A stretch of DNA of 64,000 nucleotides from Rhodanobacter sp. MP7CTX1. GTDB taxonomy: Bacteria > Pseudomonadota > Gammaproteobacteria > Xanthomonadales > Rhodanobacteraceae. The translations under genes and the position numbers were made by a program. Location of the stretch: NCBI RefSeq assembly GCF_014205795.1, contig NZ_JACHCN010000006.1, positions 62,001 to 126,000 of the forward strand, read 5' to 3'. The notes under the pieces are model-generated. The model was not told the DNA's origin and searched no databases. It was given only the letters and a program-made list of their open reading frames with translations. This document shows, in pieces, positions 1-8,797 of this stretch (its first letter is position 1; each line of letters starts with the position of its first letter).

Positions 1-139
1 CATTATCCGTTTGCACGATCGGAGCAGCGGCGGACTCGGCCGCCGCTGACTGACCGCGTGCGAAATCCATGATCAGGGTATTTGAGGCAAGAACCGCCAC
101 ACCCAACGCAAACACGAACTTCGACATGGCGCGGGTCAT
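1..139 (-). CDS. N-terminus of an exported or membrane-anchored protein (cut by window edge)
   Basis: An open frame starts at 139 on the minus strand and runs off the left edge (46 codons visible). The start reads MTRAMSKFVFALGVAVLAS and is followed by an Ala/Ser-rich stretch, which looks like a signal peptide or single N-terminal anchor. A second ATG at 127 is equally possible. Nothing of the mature domain is visible, so no function is proposed. It is transcribed away from the diguanylate cyclase gene. Confidence 0.45.
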   Translation of the reverse strand, partial: MTRAMSKFVFALGVAVLASNTLIMDFARGQSAAAESAAAPIVQTDN

Positions 140-393
140 CAGGCGTTCTCGCTCTACAGAGGTAACGACCTATACCATATAAGCATCATGCGGATGTCTC
201 GACCGGTTGGGCCGAAGTCTGATCGCTGCAGCTTGAAGTTTTCTCGTTTATCCAATTCACCCGGAAATGGATGAGCGACTATTGCCAGCGATCTCGCCGC
301 CCGCCACTTGATTCCTATCGGGTAGGGGAACGATCCTCATGCGATGCGGAAAAGGCAGACCTCGACGGCACACTGCAGTGTCAATAAGTACTA
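140..393. other. Intergenic region between divergent genes
   Basis: About 250 bases between the divergent truncated gene and the next rightward frame. It presumably carries promoters for both directions. I see no clear palindrome, terminator or RNA gene. Confidence 0.4.
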
Positions 394-780
394 ATGTCGG
401 CCGATACCAAGCTGGTGACCGCATGGCATCGGCGGCCTAGAACTATCAAGCTGCTGGATGACGAGCAAGAAAAACAGGGGAAGCACGTGCCAGACACGAT
501 TGAAATGCAGGATGCCATCGGTAGGGACGCCTCGCTGCGTAAGGCATCGGTAGCGGAACTGACAAACATACTCGATCGGGCACAGGCGTCCGCGGCCCTC
601 ACTGCTGTGGGGACGTCCGCAGACAGCTCGCGGCTATCCGAAAAGTTTGGGCACAAGCCCATGCATGCGCCTCAAATTTCCCTGGCTCCCGGTCACGAGG
701 ACGACGAGTCGGGGCATGATGACGGCGATGAGCCGCACCATCCCTTGGCGCCCGATCACGGCAAGTCGTCTCAGCGATAG
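394..780 (+). CDS. Possible small hydrophilic protein (weak)
   Basis: A 128-codon frame starting MSADTKLVTAWHRRP, highly charged, with a His/Asp/Glu-rich tail (residues about 100-128). It lacks a convincing ribosome binding site, and its last 65 bases overlap the start of the diguanylate cyclase gene. The composition of the first 80 residues is protein-like, but the tail may be out-of-frame translation of the next gene's leader. I do not recognise it, and it may be spurious. Confidence 0.25.
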   Translation: MSADTKLVTAWHRRPRTIKLLDDEQEKQGKHVPDTIEMQDAIGRDASLRKASVAELTNILDRAQASAALTAVGTSADSSRLSEKFGHKPMHAPQISLAPGHEDDESGHDDGDEPHHPLAPDHGKSSQR

Positions 781-2566
781 ACGAAGTCCATTGCCTCGGC
801 TGTCGAATCGCTTCTGGCCATGGCCCACACTTGCGGGCATGGCTTGCTGCGCGCTCTTGCAGGCGGGCCATGCCGCCACACCGGTTACGGATCCCGCAGC
901 CTTCCTCGACCAGACCGAGAGTCTGCGCACGAAAGATCACCCGCGGTTCGTCCAGATGCTGGAGCAGATCCGTCGTGAGGCCCCCCGCCTGACCTCGGGC
1001 GAGCAGTGGCATCTGCGTTATCTCGATGCATGGGAGATCATGTTCGAAGGTGATTACGCCAAGTCCGAGACCCAGTTTCACGATGTCATCGATCACTCCG
1101 GTGACGTGACCCTCGCCGCCAAGGCATCGGGGCTGCTGTTGAGCAATCTCGCCGCCAATCGGCGCTACGAAGAGGCCTTTGCGCAGGCCAATCGCCTGAC
1201 AACCGCCCTGCCTGAGGTCAAGGACCCGCAGGCTCGCTTCATGCTCTTGTTGAATCTGTCGCAGATGCTGAATTTTGCCGGCCAAACCGATCTCGCCATC
1301 AAGTACGCCGCGATGATGGAGAACGCGATTCCTCCCGGAGAGACCCTGTGTCAGCCGCTCTCCCTGCAAGTCGCGGCGCTCGACGACGGCAAACGGCTGA
1401 CATCCTCGAGCCCGGAACTGCAACGAGCTATCGATACCTGCGTAGCCGACCGACAGCCGGTCTTTGCCAACACCATGCGGCTCGTCATGGGCAGCCTCTA
1501 CCTGGAGGAAGAGCAACCCGGCAAGGCGTTGGCGCTGCTTGACCGGATGGGCCCCAGCATCCGCATCAACCATTACTTCCCCCACATACTGTCGGCACAG
1601 GTGCAGCGGGCACAGGCCTACGCAAAACTGGGCAACGACAACGATGCCAGGAATGCTGCCCTCGCTGCCGTGGCCATGAGCCGCCCGGACGACATCAACG
1701 ACTGGCTGAAGGATACCTATGAAGTGCTCTACCGGATCGAGGAAAAGCGGGGTAACACCGCCGCCGCATTCTCGTACTACAAGCACTTCGTCACCCAGGA
1801 CAAGGGCTATCTCGACGACGTCAGTGCCAGGGCTCTGGCCTACGACGTGGCCCAGCAGCACATGCTTGTGCAAAAACTCGGGGCGGAAGGGCTAAGCAAG
1901 CAGAACAATATCCTGCGGTTGCAGCAGGCACTGGACAACAAGGCTGTCGAGACCGGCCGGCTTTATATCGTCCTGTTGCTCATGTCCCTGGTATCCATCG
2001 CGTTCTGGCTGTTCCGGCTCAAGCGTTCGCAGCTTCGTTTCAAAAAGCTGTCCTTTCATGACGGACTTACCGGCATCTTCAACCACCAGCACTTTATCGG
2101 CGAGGCTGATCGCGCTCTGCGCCTGCTGGAAAAAAAGCACGGCTCCGCCTGCCTGATATCCATGGACCTGGACCACTTCAAGCAAGTCAACGATAGCCAT
2201 GGTCACGCCATGGGAGATGCCGTACTGAGGCATACCGTTGCCATCTGCCAACAGCAATTGCGTCCAACCGACTTGTTCGGCCGCCTGGGCGGTGAGGAAT
2301 TCGGCATCCTGCTGCTCGAGTGCTCGCGCGACCAGGGTATGGCTATCGCCGATCGTATCCGGACGGCCATTGAAGCAACACCGGTGGATGGAGACGGGAG
2401 TGTCGTATGGTTTTCCGCCAGCGTCGGCCTGGCCTCCACCGACACGTCCGGCTACGGATTGCCGCGGCTGTGTCGGGAAGCGGACGCCGCGCTTTATCGG
2501 GCCAAGCGCTCCGGGCGCAATCGCGTCATCGCCGGTTCCGATGACGAGAGTCTGGTCGAAGCTTGA
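716..2566 (+). CDS. Diguanylate cyclase with exported TPR-like sensor region
   Basis: Predicted to make cyclic di-GMP from two GTP at the inner face of the cytoplasmic membrane. From the start used here (716, ATG ATG ACG, GGGG upstream) it is 616 residues. The N-terminus has a signal-like segment ending near QAGHAA. A helical region of about 340 residues follows, probably TPR-type repeats in the periplasm. A membrane span (about 416-433, LYIVLLLMSLVSIAFWLF) leads to a C-terminal GGDEF domain. The active-site signature is GGEEF (525-529), compatible with activity. An RxxD motif (RPTD) sits exactly five residues before it, the position of the product-inhibition I-site. In-frame starts upstream (647 onward) are possible. 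The ligand sensed is unknown. Confidence 0.9.
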   Translation: MMTAMSRTIPWRPITASRLSDRRSPLPRLSNRFWPWPTLAGMACCALLQAGHAATPVTDPAAFLDQTESLRTKDHPRFVQMLEQIRREAPRLTSGEQWHLRYLDAWEIMFEGDYAKSETQFHDVIDHSGDVTLAAKASGLLLSNLAANRRYEEAFAQANRLTTALPEVKDPQARFMLLLNLSQMLNFAGQTDLAIKYAAMMENAIPPGETLCQPLSLQVAALDDGKRLTSSSPELQRAIDTCVADRQPVFANTMRLVMGSLYLEEEQPGKALALLDRMGPSIRINHYFPHILSAQVQRAQAYAKLGNDNDARNAALAAVAMSRPDDINDWLKDTYEVLYRIEEKRGNTAAAFSYYKHFVTQDKGYLDDVSARALAYDVAQQHMLVQKLGAEGLSKQNNILRLQQALDNKAVETGRLYIVLLLMSLVSIAFWLFRLKRSQLRFKKLSFHDGLTGIFNHQHFIGEADRALRLLEKKHGSACLISMDLDHFKQVNDSHGHAMGDAVLRHTVAICQQQLRPTDLFGRLGGEEFGILLLECSRDQGMAIADRIRTAIEATPVDGDGSVVWFSASVGLASTDTSGYGLPRLCREADAALYRAKRSGRNRVIAGSDDESLVEA

Positions 2567-2703
2567 GTACCGGAAAGCGGGGCGAACTCCCTTTGAAAAC
2601 TCATGTTGTTGAACTTTCCCCATCACGTCGCGGACGCTTCCACGGAAAGTTGGGCTAAGGCGAGCGGTTCGACCCCGTCATCGCCGGAGCGAAGCGAACC
2701 TGA

Positions 2704-4041
2704 CTACTGACCGCTGGTCCTGGCTCCGCCAGCCGTAGCCGAATAGCCGTCGTTCAAGGTTTTCAGAAACGCGCTCAGGTCGTGGATCTCGGCGGCGTTC
2801 AATGCGGGTCTACCTGCAAAGGGGCGATCCAGGGGTGCATCAGTGCGGTCGATGTTGTCGCGGTATCGCAGCGGCAGGTCGTCGAATTCATTGAGCACGC
2901 CGGCCACCATCGGATACCACTTCCGCGGATGGGTGTCGCGCTCGACATAGAAATGCAGCGCATCTTCCAGACGGTGGAACCGGCCGTTATGGAAGAACAC
3001 CGTGCGTGTCGCAACATTGCGCAGGGTCGGTGTCTTGAACATGCCGCAATACGCGGTCTCGCGCGCCAGATCGATACGGAACGGCCCGCACAGCCCAAGA
3101 TCGAAATAACCGGAATCACGATTGGCGAGTATCTCCGGGTTTCGTGGCACACCCAGCGCGGCAAACGAATAATCGGTGAACGCGGCCGGTCGTCCACTCG
3201 GGCCGGGCGTGTCGGTGTGACACTTCGCACAGTTGCCTTTGCGCGGATTGTTGAACAGCGCATAGCCACGGATCTCCTGGAGCGTGAGCTTTTCATGGCC
3301 GGACATCACTGCATCGAATTTGCTCGTATACGGATGAAAACTGGCGTCCTCGGTCTGGAATGCTTCGAGTGCCAGGCCGATATCTTCGAAGGCCTGGTCC
3401 GGACGGCTGAAGATGCTCGTCCCGAATACCTGCGCAAAGTCCTGTGCGTACGCCCCGTGCTGAACTTTGGCGACAACCGTCTTCTCATCCGAATTGGCCA
3501 TCTCGTTCGCATGCAGCAAGGGCACCGCGGCCTGCTGATGCAACGAGGCCACTGAGCCATCCCGGGTAAAGCCTCCGGTCGGACCTTCGTCCTCGCTATC
3601 TTCGGATGCAGGCGTATAGAAATGGCGGCTGAAGAGCGGCGTGGACGTCAGGTACCTCAGCGATGGCACGGAACGCGTTCCCGCCTGCTGCAGGTCCGCT
3701 CCGCCTTGCTGTACCGCAAGACCATTCGGCGGCCCATAGGCATGCTGCGGGCTATGGCAGCTCGAGCAGGACATCCGCCCCGAGGCTGACAGTGACGGGT
3801 CGAAGAAAATCTTTTTGCCCAGAGCAGCCTGTGCGCTCAGGTGCGTCGGCACCGACGGATAGCGCACCCACATCTGCATTGATCCGTTTGCTGCTGCGCC
3901 CGAGTGGGGTTCGGTATGTACGGAAGGTATCGGCCAAGCTTCGACCGACAGCGAAAGCCATAGGCTGATCGCCGAAAACAGTACTGGGCCGGCGCAGGCC
4001 GCCGACCTGATACCGCTGCGTGTCATCCATCCAGAACGCAT
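2704..4041 (-). CDS. Di-haem cytochrome c peroxidase / MauG-family protein
   Basis: Predicted exported di-haem c-type cytochrome of the bacterial cytochrome c peroxidase/MauG superfamily. Two haem attachment motifs are visible, CSSCH (about residues 92-96) and CAKCH (about 271-275), in the usual N-terminal and C-terminal haem domains. An N-terminal hydrophobic signal (VLFSAISLWLSLSVEA) indicates periplasmic export. I start at the ATG at 4041, because the codon before it is GTG; MTRSG at 4026 is an alternative. It follows the phosphoesterase lipoprotein gene by about 60 bases on the same strand, so the two are probably co-transcribed. Whether it reduces peroxide or oxidises another substrate cannot be read from sequence. 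Confidence 0.85.
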   Translation of the reverse strand: MRSGWMTRSGIRSAACAGPVLFSAISLWLSLSVEAWPIPSVHTEPHSGAAANGSMQMWVRYPSVPTHLSAQAALGKKIFFDPSLSASGRMSCSSCHSPQHAYGPPNGLAVQQGGADLQQAGTRSVPSLRYLTSTPLFSRHFYTPASEDSEDEGPTGGFTRDGSVASLHQQAAVPLLHANEMANSDEKTVVAKVQHGAYAQDFAQVFGTSIFSRPDQAFEDIGLALEAFQTEDASFHPYTSKFDAVMSGHEKLTLQEIRGYALFNNPRKGNCAKCHTDTPGPSGRPAAFTDYSFAALGVPRNPEILANRDSGYFDLGLCGPFRIDLARETAYCGMFKTPTLRNVATRTVFFHNGRFHRLEDALHFYVERDTHPRKWYPMVAGVLNEFDDLPLRYRDNIDRTDAPLDRPFAGRPALNAAEIHDLSAFLKTLNDGYSATAGGARTSGQ

Positions 4042-4100
4042 CACACCGCTCAGCCAGGGATCGAATGGAAGCTAGCCATCATATGAGGCCTTCGCTGCAT

Positions 4101-6527
4101 TCAGAACGCGAACATCGACATCAGGTCACCCACGGCCGGCGTATTGATCGGCTGATAGGGATTCCCCGCAAGAGTCACCGTATTCGGCAAGCTGTCGCGG
4201 CTGCGTGTCGACAGCGGTGGCAGGCGCCAGTTGCGCTCGATGAATTTCAGCACCGAGGCATGATCGTAGTACGTATGCTCGACCGTGCCTCGGCGCGCAT
4301 AAGGCGACACCACCAGCATCGGAATACGCGGGCCGTCGCCAAAGAAATCCAGAGTCTGGATATAACCGGTGTCGAAGTGGCCGCCGCCTTCGTCGGTGGT
4401 TATCAGGATCGCCGTATGCGCCCATAGCGTCGGGTCGGCTTGCACTTTGGCCAAAATCGTTCGCAGGAAGGCCTCATAGCTTGCCGGTGCCGAATAGCCG
4501 GGGTGTCCGCTATCGAAATTCTTCGGGACGACGAACGAAACCGCTGGTAACGTGTGATTCGTCACGTCGTCAAAGAACGCGGTGAGTCCCGCAAGCCTTG
4601 CTTTCAAGGCTGCATCCGCCATCACGTCGGCCGACCCCACCAGCGGATCGCCGATGTTGTTGTACTGCTGCTTTTGCGCCACCGCCGCCGGCAGATGCAT
4701 GACAGCGGCGTCCGTCGTGAGATCCGCCGGATCGCGCCCGCCGGTATACCACTTCCACGTCACGCCCTTGCGCGCTAGCGCCTGCGCAATGGTGGGCACG
4801 GTCTGCGGCGGATAGTTGTAATTGTTCGGACCGATCGGCTGGACCTTGCCATCCAGGTCATAGCCAGGGTCGTAGTTGTTCACCAGGTAATACGCGCCGG
4901 GCGCACACTTGCTCTCGATGTGCTTCGCGCGCAGGAATGCCAGGATGCTGCCGACGCCCGGCTGCGCGGGGTCGGAACAATTTACGTACGAGCCGCCTTC
5001 ATACCCATCCTGGACATAGAAATTCGCGGTGCCAGCCATCGGGCTCGGATTTTCTATCTGGTTCGGCGGCGGCGCAGCGATCACTCCGTCCTTGTTGAAA
5101 TAAGGCATGTCGGCCGTGGCCAGCGAGAAGAAATTATCGCCGGTGCCGCCCATCACGGACTGATGGTAGTTGTCGCTCAGGGCGAACGTCTGCGCCAGTG
5201 TATGGAACAGCGGAGCATCACCCGTCGACATATTCATGAAACCCATCAGCTCGCCGCCCTGCGATGGATTGGCTGGCGTGACGCCCCTGGTGTCGCCGCC
5301 CATTCCGGTCGTGGCAGACACCCAGGTGAACATGTCGTGCCTGCGGTTATCGCCTCCCGTCTGCTGCCACATCTGGAAGAAACGGTGCACCGGATCTCCG
5401 GTCACGACGGCCGCGCCCGTCGTGCTGTACGGCACATATCGGGTGATCTGGAACGGGCCGTTGGGCAGCGTCGCGGGAAAACGCTTGTCGGGAAGCCCGC
5501 CAGCGATCTGAAACGTGACGGGATCCAGCTCGCCGATCGTCTTCGGTTGCGGCAACGTACGGTAGGCGCCGTCGCGAACGGGGTCGATGGTGTAGTTGGT
5601 TTGAAGCGCACCCTCGCTCTGCGTCGCCAGACTGAAGTTGGACCCTGGCGTGCCGTCAGCCTTGATGATGCCTTCGGACAACAAATTTCTGATCGTCTGG
5701 CCGGGCGGCGGGACATAGCCGCCGAACAGACCGTCCAGACTCTGGTTCTCGCCGATGATGACGATCACGTGCTGGATGGGCGTTGTCGTCGGGCCCTCGG
5801 CCAGCGCCACAGCTGACGCAACCGCCCTGGCTGGTACGGCGGCGGGCAATGCGCCGCTCGCAGGAATCGAGACAACCGCGCGGTCGGCATCGCTGCCGAC
5901 AGCAACCGTGCCGTCGTGCACATTGAAGCGCGTGAGCGCGAACAGATTGCCTAGCGGATCATCCGCATTCGCTTGGTAAGACGGCTCACCGATCGGACCC
6001 GCAACAGAATGCACGGGTAGTTTCAATGCCGTGAACAGCGGCTGCAGGACGCCATCCAGGTCCTTGTTGGCCTGGGCAATGCGCTCGGCGGAGATTCCGG
6101 CAGCGGTCATTTGTGCCGCGCCAGGCGCGTCGTGAAGCACCGCTCCCAGCACACGCTGCGTCAGCAACGTGGTCAGCGGATTCAGGTTCACCACGTCGTG
6201 TGGCATCGCTCCGTCAGGTGGCAGAACAATGACGGCTGACAACGTAGTCGGCGTGCCATCGCTATCGTTGAACGGCGCCGTCAGCACAAAGGGTCCCGTA
6301 CCCTTCAACTCGATCGTGTAGCGGCCGTGTGAGTCAGTCACGCTCGATTGCGTGCGATTTCCAGCGCTGTCCGTGGCTGTCACCGGCACGCCGACAAGTG
6401 GCGAACTGCTGCCTGCAATACCGCTCACGCGATAGTTCGCATGACCTGTCGTGGTATGTGCGCCATCGCAACCCGCCAAGGACATGAGTGCAGCTAAGCC
6501 GACCAGTACCCATAAAAGATGTTTCAT
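4101..6527 (-). CDS. Lipoprotein phosphoesterase (phospholipase C / acid phosphatase family)
   Basis: Predicted surface or periplasmic phosphoesterase of the PF04185 family (phospholipase C / AcpA-type acid phosphatase). The 808-residue product begins with a lipoprotein signal peptide and a lipobox LAGC with Cys20. A carboxypeptidase-regulatory-like Ig domain follows (about 30-110). The catalytic domain starts near residue 255 with HVIVIIGENQSLDGLFG, where E and N are expected metal ligands. It ends with TTDEGGGHFD and YYDHASVLKFIE, which supply further conserved acidic and His residues. The start is the ATG at 6527 rather than the TTG three bases earlier. The substrate is not evident: phospholipids, phosphomonoesters or phosphonate-related esters are all conceivable. 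Confidence 0.85.
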   Translation of the reverse strand: MKHLLWVLVGLAALMSLAGCDGAHTTTGHANYRVSGIAGSSSPLVGVPVTATDSAGNRTQSSVTDSHGRYTIELKGTGPFVLTAPFNDSDGTPTTLSAVIVLPPDGAMPHDVVNLNPLTTLLTQRVLGAVLHDAPGAAQMTAAGISAERIAQANKDLDGVLQPLFTALKLPVHSVAGPIGEPSYQANADDPLGNLFALTRFNVHDGTVAVGSDADRAVVSIPASGALPAAVPARAVASAVALAEGPTTTPIQHVIVIIGENQSLDGLFGGYVPPPGQTIRNLLSEGIIKADGTPGSNFSLATQSEGALQTNYTIDPVRDGAYRTLPQPKTIGELDPVTFQIAGGLPDKRFPATLPNGPFQITRYVPYSTTGAAVVTGDPVHRFFQMWQQTGGDNRRHDMFTWVSATTGMGGDTRGVTPANPSQGGELMGFMNMSTGDAPLFHTLAQTFALSDNYHQSVMGGTGDNFFSLATADMPYFNKDGVIAAPPPNQIENPSPMAGTANFYVQDGYEGGSYVNCSDPAQPGVGSILAFLRAKHIESKCAPGAYYLVNNYDPGYDLDGKVQPIGPNNYNYPPQTVPTIAQALARKGVTWKWYTGGRDPADLTTDAAVMHLPAAVAQKQQYNNIGDPLVGSADVMADAALKARLAGLTAFFDDVTNHTLPAVSFVVPKNFDSGHPGYSAPASYEAFLRTILAKVQADPTLWAHTAILITTDEGGGHFDTGYIQTLDFFGDGPRIPMLVVSPYARRGTVEHTYYDHASVLKFIERNWRLPPLSTRSRDSLPNTVTLAGNPYQPINTPAVGDLMSMFAF

Positions 6528-6689
6528 CAAGTATCCCGGTAGTCAGTTCTTGAACTGTCCACGGACCTCTCGCGGCTCAGGTCATCCAGCATCTCTGAAG
6601 ATGTTTGCATGTTAGAGATGACAACTTTGATTCTGGCGCGGCTTGCGGCCGATGTGGGGCTCATGTCACTTCATCTTGGTCGTGAGCCA

Positions 6690-8699
6690 TCAGCGATAGC
6701 GCACGAGCGCATCACCGAGGGCGTCCTTCAAAGGACCCAGCCATGGCCCGTAGTTCCTCCACTGATCGACCCCGTCACGGAAGATCGGCTGACGGACCTG
6801 CTCCGAGCTGGCCGTACGCACGCTGCGTGCCGTCTTGTAGAACTCAAGGCAGGACGACTCGAATGGAAGTCCACAAAAATCCAGAATCCGCCGCACGTTG
6901 CTCTCGAGATCATCGACGACATCCTCATGATGAACACGCAGTACGCGACCCGGCAGTACCTCGTTCCAGTGTTGCATGACATCGAGATAGGTCCGGTAGT
7001 AACGCGCAATGTCATCGACGCTGTAGCTGAATTCCTGGCCGGTGGCAAAGAGCTGCTTCAGATTGCTGAAGCAACAGGCAATCGGCTCGCGTCGGACGTC
7101 GATGATCTTTGCGTTGGGCAGGATCAGATGGATCAGCCCGATATGCCGGAAGTTGTTCGGCATCTTGTCGATGAAGTATGGCTGGTTGCCGCGATAGATT
7201 TGGGTATCGCCCAGGTACTTTTCACCGAGCCGCCGAAAATCCTCCGGAGTGAGCTCGGCCAGGGCGCCCGGATAACGCGGATTATCGAGGTCCGGTTGCC
7301 GCCCCTGCAGATCAAGCACGATGCGCGGAATCTCGCCCAATTCATGGGTGCCTTCGACTCGCGAATGGGATGCCAGTATCTGCTCGATCAACGTAGAGCC
7401 GGCGCGCGGCAGCCCGACGATAAAAATCGGATCCGGCCGCTGAGCCCCAGCGCCTGCGCGGCTTGCGAAGAACTCACGCGTGCACACCTCGATCTGCTTG
7501 CGCGTGTTGATTTCGATAATCTCGGCGCGATAGCGACTCTCGGATCGTTTGAGCGCGTTCCCCTGGCTGTAATAACGCCACGATCCAGCATAATCACCGC
7601 GATCTTCGAACGCTTTGCCGAGCGCGAAGCACAGATGGTAGCGATCGACGGTTTGCGAAGTCGGCGCTGCTTCCGCAGCGCGCATTCGGGCGATCTCCTC
7701 ATCGGAGAAGCGATACGTTTTCAGGTTCGCGAGGCTCCAGAAAGCATCGCCAAAATCCGGGCGGACGGTAGCGGCAGTACGATAGGCCACAACCGATTCC
7801 GCCTGCCGTCCCTGCGTTTTCAGCGAATGCGCGAGCGACAGATGCAGATCGGCCGCGCCGGGCACCACTTGCAGAAGCTCCTTGTACAGCGTGATCGCGC
7901 GATCGTGTTCGCCCAGGCCGACGCTCGCCCTGGCGTATAGCGCCCGGTAATCGAGATGATCGGGATCGATGGCAAGCAGCTTTTCGGCCCCCTCGCAGGC
8001 ACGCATGTACAGGTGGCGCTCGAGTAGTACGCACGCATAGTCGTAGCGTGCGGCACGATAATCCGGCGCAATTTTCAGCACGGCTTCGAGCAGTGTTTCG
8101 GCATCGTCAAGCGCGTCGCGCGTCACGCCGATACGGGCGAGTAGGCGCATCGCCTCTACATCGTTGCCGGCCTTGAGGAGATAGGCGCGGATGATCTGTT
8201 CGGCGGGATCCAGTTCGCCGTCGGAGAAATGGCTGGTGGCGCGCACGACATCGGGCGCCAACAGCTTGAGCGTGGCAACGTGCGAGGCGGCGGTTGCCGC
8301 GTTGGCGGCATCGCCCGTCATGCGGTAGAGGCCTTCGAGAAGATTCCAGCTCGAAGGCAGCGCCGGGTTTATGTTGACCGCAAGCAGCAACGCGTCGATC
8401 GCGCGCGGCGCATCGCGCAGCACCACGTAACAGTGGCCGCGCTCCTCGTGCATGCGGCTGTAAGGGGGACGTTGCTGTTCCATGCGCGCCAGGGTTTTCA
8501 GGGCGGCTTCAATCTGTCCCAGGTAGCGCTGGCTGCGAGCTGCAAGATAGAGCGTCTCGTAGTGGCCGGGTGCTTCGATCAACAACGCTTCGGCTGCCTG
8601 CAAGGCTTGCGCGTGCTGCCCGTCCACGTGCAGCTGGCGGATGCGCTCGAGGTGAAGCTCCAGCGGCGAGAGGGTTGGGGCGGTTGCTGTAGCGTTCAT
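6690..8699 (-). CDS. TPR-repeat sulfotransferase
   Basis: Large cytoplasmic protein combining tetratricopeptide repeats with a sulfotransferase domain. The first about 400 residues are helical repeats. The remainder carries the PAPS-binding loop IVGLPRAGSTLIEQIL and a later RREP segment typical of the 3'-phosphate binding site. By family it transfers sulfate from PAPS to an unknown acceptor, possibly a peptide tyrosine or sugar. I chose the ATG at 8699 (MNATAT); ATG 8717 and TTG 8720 are possible but sit directly on the terminator of the preceding gene. It lies downstream of a TonB receptor on the same strand, a pairing common in Xanthomonadales and Caulobacterales genomes. PAPS could be supplied by the Sat-CysC fusion encoded further right. 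Confidence 0.85.
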   Translation of the reverse strand: MNATATAPTLSPLELHLERIRQLHVDGQHAQALQAAEALLIEAPGHYETLYLAARSQRYLGQIEAALKTLARMEQQRPPYSRMHEERGHCYVVLRDAPRAIDALLLAVNINPALPSSWNLLEGLYRMTGDAANAATAASHVATLKLLAPDVVRATSHFSDGELDPAEQIIRAYLLKAGNDVEAMRLLARIGVTRDALDDAETLLEAVLKIAPDYRAARYDYACVLLERHLYMRACEGAEKLLAIDPDHLDYRALYARASVGLGEHDRAITLYKELLQVVPGAADLHLSLAHSLKTQGRQAESVVAYRTAATVRPDFGDAFWSLANLKTYRFSDEEIARMRAAEAAPTSQTVDRYHLCFALGKAFEDRGDYAGSWRYYSQGNALKRSESRYRAEIIEINTRKQIEVCTREFFASRAGAGAQRPDPIFIVGLPRAGSTLIEQILASHSRVEGTHELGEIPRIVLDLQGRQPDLDNPRYPGALAELTPEDFRRLGEKYLGDTQIYRGNQPYFIDKMPNNFRHIGLIHLILPNAKIIDVRREPIACCFSNLKQLFATGQEFSYSVDDIARYYRTYLDVMQHWNEVLPGRVLRVHHEDVVDDLESNVRRILDFCGLPFESSCLEFYKTARSVRTASSEQVRQPIFRDGVDQWRNYGPWLGPLKDALGDALVRYR

Positions 8700-8724
8700 G
8701 GGAATTGAGAAAACCATCAAAGAG

Positions 8725-8747
8725 GGGGCGGGCTTCCTGCCCGCCCC
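8725..8747 (-). terminator. Rho-independent terminator after the TonB receptor gene
   Basis: Perfect 9-bp stem GGGGCGGGC / GCCCGCCCC with a 5-base loop. On the minus strand it is followed by a T-rich stretch. It lies between the receptor stop (8798) and the sulfotransferase start, so the sulfotransferase is either expressed by read-through or from its own promoter. Confidence 0.8.
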
Positions 8748-8797
8748 ATTCTATTTGCATCGACCTGTTTGCATCGACTACAGGCGAGGTTGGCCGT

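Noticed and set aside
599-1873. 424-codon minus-strand frame opposite the diguanylate cyclase
   Set aside because: No start signal and no recognisable domain; shadow of the cyclase gene.
6609-7940. 443-codon plus-strand frame opposite the sulfotransferase
   Set aside because: Shadow frame; the PAPS-binding motif is on the minus strand.
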